Below are positions 8,020 to 17,551 of a DNA stretch of 64,000 bases, in pieces (the first letter of the stretch is position 1; each line of letters begins with the position of its first letter). The stretch is from Schlesneria sphaerica. GTDB lineage: Bacteria; Planctomycetota; Planctomycetia; Planctomycetales; Planctomycetaceae. Below the pieces are notes generated by a model. The model worked only from the letters and a program-made list of their open reading frames with translations. It ran no database searches and was not told where the DNA came from. The position numbers and the translations under genes were made by a program. The DNA lies in assembly GCF_044336245.1 (NCBI RefSeq), contig NZ_CP172346.1, positions 6,944,001 to 7,008,000 on the forward strand. The letters are read 5' to 3'.

Positions 8020-10701
8020 TTACCGGAGGATGTTACCAGCCGCAGTCCCATGCTGTTGGACCGGAATGGAGAACCGAAATACCGCTCCCCCACCCGCACG
8101 GTTTTCCGCCCAGATTTTTCCCCCGTGTAGTTCGATGATGCTCCGACTGATTGTAAGACCAATGCCCGTACCCGACTGGGACTGACCGGCCACGCGGTAG
8201 AATTTGTCGAAGATGAGTTCCTCCTGGCCCTCCGGAATTCCCGGGCCCCGATCGGCAACCTCAACCGTGAGCACGCCTTCGCTGACCCGCGCACGCAACT
8301 CGATGGGAACCCCTGGAGATGACAGATTCGCGGCATTCTCCAGTAAGTTGATCAACACTTGCTGAATCAGCATTCCGTCCATCGTCAGAGGTGGCAAGTC
8401 ATCGGGAAGATCGGTGGAGATGGGATGGTCTTTGAGCCGCCTTTCGAGTCGGGACAGTGCGACTCCGACGGTCTCTTCGATTGGTTGCAGCACAAGTTGA
8501 AGTGAAATCGCTCCGGCTTCGAGTTTGGAAAGGTCGAGCAGGTTGGCCACGAGGCGAGTCAAACGGTCTGACTCTTCAAGAATCGACTCGGCGAGTTCGA
8601 GGCGGGCGGGAGATGTCAGCTTTTCATTGCCATCTACCAGCAGGCTGGCAGCGCCGGTAATCCCGGTGAGTGGCGTACGCAAATCATGTGAAACTGCGCT
8701 GAGAAGCGTATTACGTAGTCGCTCTGTTTCCATCTGCAAACGAATTTTTTCGGCCTCCGAGGCCAATTTGCAGCGTTCCAGCGCCAGAGCAATTTGACTG
8801 GCGAACGCATCGAGGAGCTTCATTTGGGAAATCGTCAGTTTGGACGTCTGACGATTCGGCAGGACCCCCAGTACGCCAACCAGTTCCTCGGATCCATGCA
8901 GAGGCAGGTAGGTTGCATCCGTTCCCGGCAATGTATCGGTACCGTATCCTGCGGGGCGGCCGTGATCGAAGACCCAGCGAATCACGCCTGCGTGTCTGGC
9001 GGGTGGCGTGTCCCCTTCCAACCGCTTTGCATCCTCGTCCGGCAATTCTGGCTGACGGAGGATCCAGACGTGAACGTCGAGCGCCTGGGAGATAATCCTC
9101 TGAGCGGCAGCGGCGACGCTTTCGTAATAAGGAAGTGGAGCCAACTCTTTACTGAGTGCAAAGAGTGCGGCCGTTCTCCGTTCCCGCTGTCGTATCGCTT
9201 TACTGTAGACCTGTACTCGGGAAGCCAGATCACTCGTGACCAGTCCCGTTACCAGCATGACAAGAAACATTAGAAGATACTGCGAGTCCCCCACCACGAA
9301 CGTGCGATACGGAGGAATCAGGAAGAAGTCCAGTGCCGCGACGCTCAGAATTGTCGCCAGGACTGAGGGGCCACGCCCCCAGATGAGAGATACCCCTACC
9401 ACGCAGGACAGGTAGATCATCGGAAGGTTGGTAACCGGAAAATATCGAGAAAGGCCGATGCAGACGACAGTACATGCCGAAACTGCTGCCGTTGCCCCCC
9501 AGTATGCGAGGCCATAAACGGGCTTCACCTCGCCTGAAACGTGCCGATTTGAAGCCGGTTCTCCGTCGCCGCTGATGACATAGACGTCGATGTCTCCCGA
9601 CCGACGAATCAGTTGCGCGACAAACCCGCCTTGCAATAACTCGCGCCACCAGGCCATCTGCGGCTTACCCACGACGATGCGGGTGATATTGTGGTGCTGG
9701 CAGTACGCCAGAACTGCAGAAGCGAAATCAGTTCCATTCTCTTCATCAACGGTCGCTCCGAGGTCCTCAGCCAGACGTAAATTGTTCTCCAACCGTTGCT
9801 GGTCCGATGAACTGAGGGGCTTAGCGTGTCCGAGGTTGACGTGTAAGGCGACCCACGGCGCTCGCAAACTGGCAGCCATTCGTCGGGTGGATCTGACCAG
9901 TCGCGCTGACATCGGACTCGGGCCGACACAAACGAGAATCCGTTCTGAGGTGGCCCAAATGCGAGATACCTCATGCTGCTGCCGGTATCCGATGGCCTGG
10001 ACATTCACTCGCTCGGCGGTCTTCCTCAGAGCGAGCTCGCGCAGTGCGATGAGGTTTCCCTTTCGAAAGAAATTCTCAAGGGCCCGAGATGCCTGTGCAG
10101 AAACATAAACTCGCCCTGCTCTCAGGCGATCAATCAAATCATCTGGCGCTAGGTCGATCAGTTCGATTTCATCAGCCTGATCAAACACCCTGTCGGGTAC
10201 AGTTTCACGCACGGGGATTGAGGTCACTTGGGCGACGACATCATTGAGACTTTCAAGATGTTGTACGTTCAGCGTGGTAAAAACGTTGATCCCTGCCGCC
10301 AGCAAGTCTTGTACATCCTGCCAGCGCTTTGGATGAATCGATCCTTCCGCATTCGTATGTGCCAGCTCGTCAACAAGAATGAGCTGCGGCTTCCGAGCCA
10401 GAGCGCCTTCCAGATCAAACTCTTCCCACCCCTTGTCACGCGCGCGGATGACTCGACGAGGCAAGAGGTCCAACCCCAGCACCATGGCGAGCGTCTCTGG
10501 CCGGACATGTGGCTCGATGTAACCGACTACGACATCAGTTCCCTCGGAAGCCGCATTCCGCGCGGATTCCAGCATGGCGTAGGTCTTGCCCACACCGGGA
10601 GCCATGCCGAAGAAAATCTTGAGCTTTCCCCGCTTTCGCTCAGTCTCTTCCTCCTGAACGCGGGCCAGCAGTGCATCCGGATCAGGACGCTCTCTCATCA
10701 T
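8020..10701 (-). CDS. kdpD: Potassium sensor histidine kinase KdpD
   Basis: 893 residues, the usual length of KdpD. Domains in order: N-terminal KdpD domain with Walker A GMAPGVGKT (32-40) and LILVDELAHTN; a universal-stress-protein-like domain (about 245-370); four clustered membrane segments of the DUF4118 type (about 395-495); a GAF-like region; HisKA with the phospho-accepting His at about 672 in SHDLRTPLTGI; and HATPase_c with NLLENAANLS, DRGPGIPEG and GTGIGLTISRSI. It senses K+ availability and controls KdpE phosphorylation. It lies 124 bases after kdpC. Unusually, 253 bases separate it from kdpE instead of the common overlap, and no convincing gene fills that gap. Confidence 0.96.
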   Translation of the reverse strand: MMRERPDPDALLARVQEEETERKRGKLKIFFGMAPGVGKTYAMLESARNAASEGTDVVVGYIEPHVRPETLAMVLGLDLLPRRVIRARDKGWEEFDLEGALARKPQLILVDELAHTNAEGSIHPKRWQDVQDLLAAGINVFTTLNVQHLESLNDVVAQVTSIPVRETVPDRVFDQADEIELIDLAPDDLIDRLRAGRVYVSAQASRALENFFRKGNLIALRELALRKTAERVNVQAIGYRQQHEVSRIWATSERILVCVGPSPMSARLVRSTRRMAASLRAPWVALHVNLGHAKPLSSSDQQRLENNLRLAEDLGATVDEENGTDFASAVLAYCQHHNITRIVVGKPQMAWWRELLQGGFVAQLIRRSGDIDVYVISGDGEPASNRHVSGEVKPVYGLAYWGATAAVSACTVVCIGLSRYFPVTNLPMIYLSCVVGVSLIWGRGPSVLATILSVAALDFFLIPPYRTFVVGDSQYLLMFLVMLVTGLVTSDLASRVQVYSKAIRQRERRTAALFALSKELAPLPYYESVAAAAQRIISQALDVHVWILRQPELPDEDAKRLEGDTPPARHAGVIRWVFDHGRPAGYGTDTLPGTDATYLPLHGSEELVGVLGVLPNRQTSKLTISQMKLLDAFASQIALALERCKLASEAEKIRLQMETERLRNTLLSAVSHDLRTPLTGITGAASLLVDGNEKLTSPARLELAESILEESDRLTRLVANLLDLSKLEAGAISLQLVLQPIEETVGVALSRLERRLKDHPISTDLPDDLPPLTMDGMLIQQVLINLLENAANLSSPGVPIELRARVSEGVLTVEVADRGPGIPEGQEELIFDKFYRVAGQSQSGTGIGLTISRSIIELHGGKIWAENRAGGGAVFRFSIPVQQHGTAAGNILR

Positions 10702-10825
10702 GGGGGTCGCATTCCGATGGAACAGTGAAATGAGTCAAGTGAAGAATTTCTAACGAGGCTTCATCGTAGCGTCGATTAACGGATTTAACCGCAGGTTCAA
10801 GAACTGCATGATAAATCAACTATGG

Positions 10826-11512
10826 TCAGTGCTCGTCCGCAGAGTTCCCTTCCTCGTCCGGACGGTCCCCGGACATCGAATCGAGCGCGAGATTCACTTT
10901 CAGCACGTTCACCCGAGATTGCCCGAATACGCCGATTGTCGGTCTCTCGACATACTCCAGCAGAATCTGCGTTACAACCGAAGGCTCGCAATGGCGGGCC
11001 TTCGCAATGCGTGCGACCTGGTAGCGAGCCGCTGCTTCTGAGATGTGGGGATCAAGCCCACTCGCTGAAGCGGTCACCAGATCGATGGGAATCAGAGACT
11101 GATTGTCCGGATCGGCCGCCCGGAGTTTGGCGATCCGCGCACTCACAGAGTCGAAATAGGTGGGGTTTGTCATTGCAAGGTTTGATCCGCTTCCTGCCAT
11201 CCCGTTGTATTCGGCGGGGGCCGTTGCAGAGGGCCGACCCCATAAGTATTTCCCGCTGACAAAGTGCTGTCCGACCAACTCAGAGCCAACCCAGGTGGGG
11301 CGAGTGTCTTTATGAGAGGCCGTCGGCGGATCTGTTCCCTTCCGAATTGATGTACTCTTGTTTAGGGGATGTGCGATCAGGCTTCCATTTGCCTCTCGGG
11401 GAAAGGCAAGTTGCGCGACACCGGTCACCAGCACTGGATAAATCAGTCCCGTCACAATGGTCAAAACGCCTAGTAAGGTGGCGGCAGTCCGTATTGTCTG
11501 AAACATTGTCAT
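10826..11512 (-). CDS. kdpC: Potassium-transporting ATPase subunit C
   Basis: 228 residues (E. coli KdpC is 190). I chose the ATG giving MTMFQTIRTAATLLGV, which matches the family N-terminus; the frame could open at 11542, but that would overlap kdpB. One N-terminal membrane helix (LLGVLTIVTGLIYPVLVTGV) precedes a periplasmic domain with the family motifs GSxLIAHPL, FWGRPSAT-like YLWGRPSATAPAEYN, SNLAMTNP, and a C-terminal LDPHISxAAA-type helix region. KdpC stabilises the KdpFABC complex. A C-terminal extension rich in Asp, Glu and Gly makes it longer than usual. Confidence 0.95.
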   Translation of the reverse strand: MTMFQTIRTAATLLGVLTIVTGLIYPVLVTGVAQLAFPREANGSLIAHPLNKSTSIRKGTDPPTASHKDTRPTWVGSELVGQHFVSGKYLWGRPSATAPAEYNGMAGSGSNLAMTNPTYFDSVSARIAKLRAADPDNQSLIPIDLVTASASGLDPHISEAAARYQVARIAKARHCEPSVVTQILLEYVERPTIGVFGQSRVNVLKVNLALDSMSGDRPDEEGNSADEH

Positions 11513-11519
11513 TCCATTC

Positions 11520-13580
11520 TCAAGCAAGTTGAAGAGCGACAAGAACTAAATCGATCATCTTGATCCCGGCGAATGGGACGAGGAAGCCTCCCAATCCGTA
11601 GATCAAGAGGTTGTTGCGTAACAACTCGGCTGCACCCGCAGAACGTAAGCGGACACCGCGGAGCGCGAGCGGGATCAGAAAGACAATGATCAACGCGTTG
11701 AAGATCACCGCAGACAGGATCGCGCTGGCGGGAGTTGCCAGGTGCATCACGTTCAAGCGATTCAGTTCGGGATATGTTGAGACGAATGCTGCGGGAATGA
11801 TCGCGAAGTACTTCGAGACGTCATTCGCGATGCTGAAAGTTGTCAAGGATCCCCGCGTCATCAAAAGTTGTTTTCCGATTTCGACAATCTCGATCAGCTT
11901 TGTCGGGTTGGAATCCAGGTCGACCATATTTCCCGCTTCCTTGGCGGCCTGCGTTCCCGAATTCATTGCGACGGCAACATCTGCCTGTGCCAGTGCGGGA
12001 GAATCATTGGTGCCGTCTCCCGTCATCGCGACGAGTCTTCCTCCTTGCTGATACTCGCGAATGAGCGACAGTTTGGCCTCCGGGGTTGCTTCAGCAAGGT
12101 AGTCGTCCACTCCTGCTTCTGCAGCGATGGCCGCGGCTGTCATGGGGTTGTCACCCGTGATCATCACAGTCTTGATGCCCATCTGACGCAGTTGAGAGAA
12201 ACGCTCGCAGATCCCTCCTTTGACAATATCCTTGAGGTAAATGACACCCAAAGCGCGCGAATTTTCCGCGACGACCAGCGGCGTCCCACCCCGGTTTGCA
12301 ATTCGATGAACATCCTCTTTCAACGCCCGGGGGAGCTCGCCATTTTGTTGTCGGAGGTAGCATTCAATTGCATCCACGGCCCCTTTACGGATCTCCCGTC
12401 CATCGAGGTCGACGCCGCTCATCCGTGTCCGAGCCGAAAACGGAATGAATCTGGCTCGCAGTTCTTCGACGTTTCTGCCGCGCAACCCATGGTTGGATTT
12501 GGCGAGGACGACGATACTCCGTCCTTCGGGCGTTTCATCGGACAGTGACGCGAGTTGTGCGGCGTCGGCGAATTCCTGGGGTGTGACACCCTGAGCGGGA
12601 ATGAACTCGACGGCCTGTCGGTTTCCCAACGTAATCGTGCCGGTCTTGTCGAGAAGTAATACATCGACATCACCTGCCGCCTCGACGGCGCGTCCTGATG
12701 TCGCGATCACATTCGCCTGGATCATTCGATCCATTCCCGCAATTCCGATTGCGGATAAAAGACCGCCGATCGTCGTCGGGATCAGGCAGACCAGCAGGGC
12801 AACGACGACGGCCAGGCTGATGGGAGTTCCTTTTCCAGTCAGTATCACGCTGTATTCTGAAAACGGAACCAGTGTTGCACTGGCCAGCAGAAAAACGATT
12901 GTCATCGCCGCAAGCAGGATACTGAGAGCAATCTCGTTGGGGGTCTTCTGACGTTTGGCCCCTTCTACCATCCCGATCATCCGATCAAGAAATGTTTCGC
13001 CAGGGTTTGATGTCGCGCGAATGGTCAACGAGTCAGAAATGACTCGCGTTCCTCCCGTCACTGCACTTCGATCGCCACCACTTTCACGGATCACCGGAGC
13101 ACTTTCCCCCGTGATGGCGCTTTCATCCACGGAAGCAGCGCCGTCGATGACTTCGCCATCAATGGGAACGACTTCGCCCGCAGTGACAAAAATGACGTCC
13201 CCTTTCTTCAGTTGAGATGAAAGTACCGACTCCCGGCCTCGCGAACTTGATAGCCGACAAGCCATGACCTCTTTCCGTGATTTCCTTAAGCCGTCTGCCT
13301 GTGCCTTACCGCGCCCTTCGGCCATGGCCTCGGCGAAATTTGCAAAGATCAGGGTGAACCAGAGCCAGGCAGCAATGGCACCGACGAAACCGGGGGATTC
13401 GGTTCCCGGAACCACGATGGCGCGGATCGCCAACGCCGTGGTCAGCAAGCTCCCCATCAGAACAGTGAACATCACCGGATTGCGAAACTGGTGGCGCGGA
13501 CTTAGTTTCCATATCGAATCGCGAAGCGCTGCACCGACGACGTTCCTGTCGAACAGGAATTGTGTGGCAGTCGATGACAT
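11520..13580 (-). CDS. kdpB: Potassium-transporting P-type ATPase subunit B
   Basis: 686 residues (E. coli 682). The start at 13580 is preceded by AGGAG at 9 bases; the open frame extends upstream to 13838, but that part overlaps kdpA and is not conserved. It shows the P-type ATPase landmarks: TGES (EVIDGAASVDESAITGES), the phosphorylated Asp311 in DKTGTITLGN, MITGDNPMTAA, and MTGDGTNDSPALAQADVAVAMN. This is the catalytic subunit of the high-affinity K+ pump. It begins 53 bases after kdpA. Confidence 0.98.
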   Translation of the reverse strand: MSSTATQFLFDRNVVGAALRDSIWKLSPRHQFRNPVMFTVLMGSLLTTALAIRAIVVPGTESPGFVGAIAAWLWFTLIFANFAEAMAEGRGKAQADGLRKSRKEVMACRLSSSRGRESVLSSQLKKGDVIFVTAGEVVPIDGEVIDGAASVDESAITGESAPVIRESGGDRSAVTGGTRVISDSLTIRATSNPGETFLDRMIGMVEGAKRQKTPNEIALSILLAAMTIVFLLASATLVPFSEYSVILTGKGTPISLAVVVALLVCLIPTTIGGLLSAIGIAGMDRMIQANVIATSGRAVEAAGDVDVLLLDKTGTITLGNRQAVEFIPAQGVTPQEFADAAQLASLSDETPEGRSIVVLAKSNHGLRGRNVEELRARFIPFSARTRMSGVDLDGREIRKGAVDAIECYLRQQNGELPRALKEDVHRIANRGGTPLVVAENSRALGVIYLKDIVKGGICERFSQLRQMGIKTVMITGDNPMTAAAIAAEAGVDDYLAEATPEAKLSLIREYQQGGRLVAMTGDGTNDSPALAQADVAVAMNSGTQAAKEAGNMVDLDSNPTKLIEIVEIGKQLLMTRGSLTTFSIANDVSKYFAIIPAAFVSTYPELNRLNVMHLATPASAILSAVIFNALIIVFLIPLALRGVRLRSAGAAELLRNNLLIYGLGGFLVPFAGIKMIDLVLVALQLA

Positions 13581-13633
13581 AAAGAATTCTCCTGCGTTTA
13601 TCGAAACGCCTGTAAACAGAACGAGGCGAGCAT

Positions 13634-15379
13634 TCAGGATCCAGACAATTGCAGATGCTCGACGATCGGGCCTAATGCCAGTGACGGTACGAACGTCAAT
13701 GCGCCCACGAGAACCACCATGCCGGCGACCAGAATGGTGAATAACGGAGTATGTGTGGGGAGAGTTCCCGAGGAACCAGGGGTGTACCTCTTTCTGGCCA
13801 GGGAACCGGCAATAGCCAGAACGGGGATCATCAGCCAATAGCGCGAGACCAGCATCGCCGCAGCCAGCAAGCCGTTGTAGAACAGAGTGTTCGCACTCAG
13901 TCCTGCGAACGCACTTCCGTTGTTGTTACCTGCTGAAGAAAGGGCGTACAGGATCTGGGTAAAACCGTGTGGTCCGGGATTCGAGACGCTGGCACGTCCT
14001 GCATTCAGTGAAACTGCAACGGCTGTTCCCCCCAGCACGATCAGGGGTGGGATCAGAATCACGAGCGAAGCCATCTTCATTTCGAACGCCTCGATCTTCT
14101 TTCCCAGGTATTCCGGGGACCTTCCTACCATCAGTCCCGCGATGAACACTGAAAGGATTGCAAAAATCACCAGGCCATAAAGGCCGCTGCCAACTCCACC
14201 AAAAACGACCTCGCCTAACTGCATCAAGAGCAATGGGACGAGTCCCCCCAGTGGAGTGAACGAGTCATGCATGGAATTCACGCTGCCGTTGGACGCGGCT
14301 GTGGTCGTCGTCGCCCATAGAGCCGACGCTGCTGTTCCGAAACGAACTTCTTTTCCTTCCAGATTGCCGCCGCTCTGGAGGGCGCTCGATGACTGATCGA
14401 GACCCAGTCCACCGAGGCGAGGATTTCCCTGTTGTTCCGACCAGACACACAGCAAAAGCATTGGAGCGAAGATCAGCAGCATGGCGACCAGCAGAGACCA
14501 GCCCTGTCGAGTGTCACCTGCCAGATCTCCGTACGTGTAACACAGAGCCGCAGCAATCAGCAGAATGGACACAACCTGCAAAAAGTTGCTCAGCGGTGTC
14601 GAGTTCTCAAGCGGGTGTGCGGAATTCACTCCAAAGAATCCACCCCCATTCGTGCCGAGTTGCTTGATCGCAATCTGTGAAGCAGCAGGGCCGAGCGGGA
14701 TTACCTGCGTTGCCGGTGATTTCCCTTCTCCGTCATAGACCTGATCCAAGACCGTTACGACTGCAGCGGCAGAAAAGGATTGAACCACCCCCTGCCCAGC
14801 CAGGAGAATCGCGAGTAAAAATGAGAGCGGGAGCAAAATGAACATGGTCCCTCGCGTGAGATCAACCCAGAAGTTGCCGATCGTTTCTGACACTCGTCGT
14901 GTCAATCCGCGGACCAGCGCGATAAGGACCGCCATTCCTGACGCCGCGGACAGGAAGTTCTGGGACGTCATGCCCGCCATTTGAGTGAAATAACTCAACG
15001 TGCTTTCACCACTGTATGCCTGCCAGTTCGTGTTCGTGGCAAAGCTGACGGCGGTGTTGAAGGCGAGATCGGGAGCGACAGCAGGAAGTTGCTGAGGATT
15101 CAGGGGCATCCAACCCTGACAACGTTGAAGGACGTAGAGACCCATCGTGCCGGTTGCGTTGAAAGCCAGCAGGCAGATCGCATACGCCTGCCAGGTCATT
15201 TCCTCTTCAGGTCTGACGCCGGAAAGGCGATAAATTGTCCGTTCCAAGGGGCGAATTAGGCGGTTAAGACTGGCCGAACCACCATCGTAAACGCGTGCCA
15301 TGTACCAGCCGAGCGGCTTGACCAGCGCAAGCAGTACACCGAAAAATACGCCAATTTCGATCCAGTCTGTGGTATTCAT
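13634..15379 (-). CDS. kdpA: Potassium-transporting ATPase subunit A (K+ channel-like subunit)
   Basis: 581 residues with about ten membrane segments. It contains the four pore-loop motifs of the SKT-like KdpA fold, for example NTNWQAYSGE, QLGTNGGGFFGVNS and SSAGNNNGSAFAGLS, which carry the selectivity-filter glycines. The N-terminus MNTTDWIEIGVFFGVLL has its ATG overlapping the kdpF stop codon by four bases (ATGA), so the two are probably translationally coupled. KdpA binds and channels K+ to KdpB. Confidence 0.98.
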   Translation of the reverse strand: MNTTDWIEIGVFFGVLLALVKPLGWYMARVYDGGSASLNRLIRPLERTIYRLSGVRPEEEMTWQAYAICLLAFNATGTMGLYVLQRCQGWMPLNPQQLPAVAPDLAFNTAVSFATNTNWQAYSGESTLSYFTQMAGMTSQNFLSAASGMAVLIALVRGLTRRVSETIGNFWVDLTRGTMFILLPLSFLLAILLAGQGVVQSFSAAAVVTVLDQVYDGEGKSPATQVIPLGPAASQIAIKQLGTNGGGFFGVNSAHPLENSTPLSNFLQVVSILLIAAALCYTYGDLAGDTRQGWSLLVAMLLIFAPMLLLCVWSEQQGNPRLGGLGLDQSSSALQSGGNLEGKEVRFGTAASALWATTTTAASNGSVNSMHDSFTPLGGLVPLLLMQLGEVVFGGVGSGLYGLVIFAILSVFIAGLMVGRSPEYLGKKIEAFEMKMASLVILIPPLIVLGGTAVAVSLNAGRASVSNPGPHGFTQILYALSSAGNNNGSAFAGLSANTLFYNGLLAAAMLVSRYWLMIPVLAIAGSLARKRYTPGSSGTLPTHTPLFTILVAGMVVLVGALTFVPSLALGPIVEHLQLSGS

Positions 15380-15468
15380 GAAAACCTTTCCGGGAACAAC
15401 ATCGCAAACAGCAGGTACACGAACATCCCCACTGTCAAAAGTGCGGCCATTGATTGAATTGAGTCCAT
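15376..15468 (-). CDS. kdpF: Potassium-transporting ATPase subunit F (30 residues)
   Basis: The 30-residue product is a single membrane helix (MAALLTVGMFVYLLFAMLF) ending PERFS, matching the KdpF pattern of one helix followed by a short polar tail such as YALxxPERF. Its ATG shares a base with the stop of the small upstream ORF (TGATG), and its stop overlaps the kdpA start, so it sits in a tightly coupled array. KdpF stabilises the KdpABC complex. Confidence 0.9.
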   Translation of the reverse strand: MDSIQSMAALLTVGMFVYLLFAMLFPERFS

Positions 15469-15560
15469 CACCTGGTTCCCTGGAGATGCTGGCAGCACTT
15501 CACCAGCAGGCCACTCACGAGAAAAAAGCCGACGGGTGCAGTCAGAAAAACAGCGTCCAT
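15468..15560 (-). CDS. Small 30-residue membrane peptide upstream of kdpF
   Basis: ATG at 15560 opens a 30-codon frame: MDAVFLTAPVGFF, a hydrophobic helix, then VKCCQHLQ. GGGAAG lies upstream. Its TGA overlaps the kdpF ATG by one base (TGATG), the same coupling seen between kdpF and kdpA, which strongly suggests it is translated. I recall similar MDxxFLxLTxxFFxLxxGLxxxC-type peptides before kdpF in other bacteria, but I cannot name a described function. It is likely a membrane peptide associated with the Kdp pump. Confidence 0.65.
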   Translation of the reverse strand: MDAVFLTAPVGFFLVSGLLVKCCQHLQGTR

Positions 15561-15629
15561 CACGTTTGATCTTCCCTTGCAAATTCAGTTCGGAATGACG
15601 ATCCATGTGGTCTATGGTAGAACCAAGCC

Positions 15630-15646
15630 TGTAAAATGGGTGTAAG
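15630..15646 (-). promoter_or_regulatory. Candidate KdpE operator upstream of the kdp operon
   Basis: On the minus strand two copies of (T/C)TTACA occur 11 bases apart (CTTACACCCATTTTACA), 70-86 bases upstream of the first small ORF. OmpR-family regulators bind 10-11-base-spaced direct repeats, and the E. coli KdpE site contains a TTTACA element. The core promoter nearby is not clear. This is inference from spacing and similarity. Confidence 0.35.
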
Positions 15647-15776
15647 AAGTGAGGCTCCGGGCATAAGGGAAGCGCAAAGACGCCCCAAAGTCAGCGGGGG
15701 CCGTGATTCGTCTGTTTCCAGCCCAGGTGCCTGTTGCCGGTTCCAATTTTCAGCGGATTAAGTTCAGGAGAAGTTT

Positions 15777-16808
15777 GTGGCGTCAGAATCTGCTCGCAAG
15801 ACGGACCCGTCCGGATCTCGGACTGTGGTTGTTCTTGGTGCCAACTCGTTTTCAGGTCAGGACTTCATCGACCTGCTGCTGGACGATCCGAGAAACCGTG
15901 TGATCGGGATCAGTCGCTCGCCCGAACGATCGTCGCTGTTCCTTAAGTACCTTCAGTCGGCCAATCGATCGCACTTCACTTATCATCGCCTTGATCTGAA
16001 TAACGACTCACGAGCGATTCTGAACTTGCTCGATGCCGAACGCCCCGAGTGGGTTGTGAATTTCGCTGCTCAAAGCGAGGTCGCTCCCAGTTGGGATTAT
16101 CCTGAGGACTGGTTTCAGACGAACTGTGTCGCTCTGGCGGAGCTGGTCAATCACCTGCGGCGTCAAAATTACCTGCAGCGGTATCTGCACATTTCCTCGC
16201 CAGAGGTGTATGGGAGCTGCGTCGGACGGGTTACCGAAGACGCGCCGATGAATCCCAGTACCCCCTATGCAGCTTCCAAAGCGGCTGCGGATCTGCTGCT
16301 GACGACGTTCCGGAAACAGTTCGACTTCCCGGTGCTGACGGTTCGGGCGACTAACGTTTACGGTGCCCGACAGCAGCTCTTCAAGATCATTCCCCGCTCA
16401 GCCATTTACCTGCTGACAGGGAAAACGATCGAGCTTCACGGCGGTGGTCGAGCTGTGAAGTCTTACATTCATATTCGTGACGTCTCCCGCGGCGAGCTGG
16501 CGATTCTGGAACATGGTCAAATCGGGCAGATGTATCATCTTTCGCCCGATCAGGGGATTTCCGTACGCGAGGTGGTCCAGCGGATGTGTGCGACTTTGGG
16601 GCGTTCATTTGAAGAGTCAACGAAGTCGGTTGACGAACGACCGGGTCAGGACGCCGCCTATGTGATTGATTCCTCCCGGGCGAGAACCGAGCTCAACTGG
16701 AAGCCCCAGATCGACCTTGATACGGGATTGCGCGAGGTCGTAGACTGGGTTCAGGCCAATCTGGAAGCCATTGAACAGCTTCCACTTTCCTACATTCACC
16801 GTCCGTGA
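15777..16808 (+). CDS. NAD-dependent NDP-sugar epimerase/dehydratase
   Basis: 343-residue extended SDR. The GTG start is supported by AGGAG seven bases upstream. The NAD-binding motif GANSFSG is at residues 21-27, the active-site SPEVYG precedes Tyr164xxxLys168 (PYAASKAAAD), and VRATNVYGARQQ and SYIHIRDVSRG are the substrate-domain motifs shared with dTDP-glucose 4,6-dehydratase and GDP-mannose 4,6-dehydratase families. Exact substrate unknown. It heads a four-gene run of sugar-modifying and methyltransferase genes and probably makes or converts a nucleotide sugar for surface glycan synthesis. Confidence 0.87.
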   Translation: MASESARKTDPSGSRTVVVLGANSFSGQDFIDLLLDDPRNRVIGISRSPERSSLFLKYLQSANRSHFTYHRLDLNNDSRAILNLLDAERPEWVVNFAAQSEVAPSWDYPEDWFQTNCVALAELVNHLRRQNYLQRYLHISSPEVYGSCVGRVTEDAPMNPSTPYAASKAAADLLLTTFRKQFDFPVLTVRATNVYGARQQLFKIIPRSAIYLLTGKTIELHGGGRAVKSYIHIRDVSRGELAILEHGQIGQMYHLSPDQGISVREVVQRMCATLGRSFEESTKSVDERPGQDAAYVIDSSRARTELNWKPQIDLDTGLREVVDWVQANLEAIEQLPLSYIHRP

Positions 16809-16832
16809 TTCCCCATTGAGAAGCGTCTCTGC

Positions 16833-17495
16833 ATGGCACACCTTGATTTCCTGGCTTCGGTCCATAAGTCCACAAAGCGGGACTACCGTCAGCGAGTTCT
16901 CGACCACGATAAAGCGGAATGTGCAGAGATTGCTTTGCAGTTTGGCAAGGATTACTGGGACGGAGAACGTCACCTTGGCTATGGCGGCTACCGTTACGAC
17001 GGTCGCTGGCGTCCTGTTGCTGAGGCGATGGCTCAGCATTACGGACTGAAGGCCGGCTCGAAGGTTCTGGACGTAGGGTGCGGAAAGGGATTTCTACTGT
17101 ATGAGTTCACCCAGGTGGTCCCGGGAATCGAAGTGGCAGGCCTGGATATTTCGACCTACGCGATCGAAAACTCCAAGGAAGAGATTCGGCCGTTTCTCCA
17201 CGTGGGAAACGCCACCAAACTCCCATTCAAGGACAATGAATTTGACCTCGTTTACAGTCTGAACGCGCTTCACAATCTCTATCTCTTCGACTTGTGGTCG
17301 GCTGTGAAAGAGATTGAACGCGTCAGTCGAGGCGGAAAGTACATCGTCGTCGAGACCTACCGGAACGAACGAGAGAAAGCGAACCTCCTCTACTGGCAAT
17401 TGACGTGTCGAGCCTTCCACACTCCACAGGAATGGGAATGGCTCTACCAACAGGCAGGGTACACGGGCGACTACGGATACATCACGTTCGAATGA
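16833..17495 (+). CDS. Class I SAM-dependent methyltransferase
   Basis: 220 residues. Motif I VLDVGCGKG (78-86), an acidic post-I (GLDIS), PFKDNEFDLVYSLNALHNL and the late VSRGGKYIVVETY motif define a class I (Methyltransf_11-type) fold. It begins 24 bases after the epimerase and is probably in the same transcript. The N-terminal extension (residues 1-75, rich in charged residues with KDYWDGERHLGYGGY) resembles sugar or lipid-modifying methyltransferases of polysaccharide clusters. Substrate unknown. Confidence 0.85.
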   Translation: MAHLDFLASVHKSTKRDYRQRVLDHDKAECAEIALQFGKDYWDGERHLGYGGYRYDGRWRPVAEAMAQHYGLKAGSKVLDVGCGKGFLLYEFTQVVPGIEVAGLDISTYAIENSKEEIRPFLHVGNATKLPFKDNEFDLVYSLNALHNLYLFDLWSAVKEIERVSRGGKYIVVETYRNEREKANLLYWQLTCRAFHTPQEWEWLYQQAGYTGDYGYITFE

Positions 17496-17551
17496 GGGGC
17501 CCCGCCCCGCATCACGGTTGTCTCAGCCGATGGTCCTTCAGGAGTGGGTGG

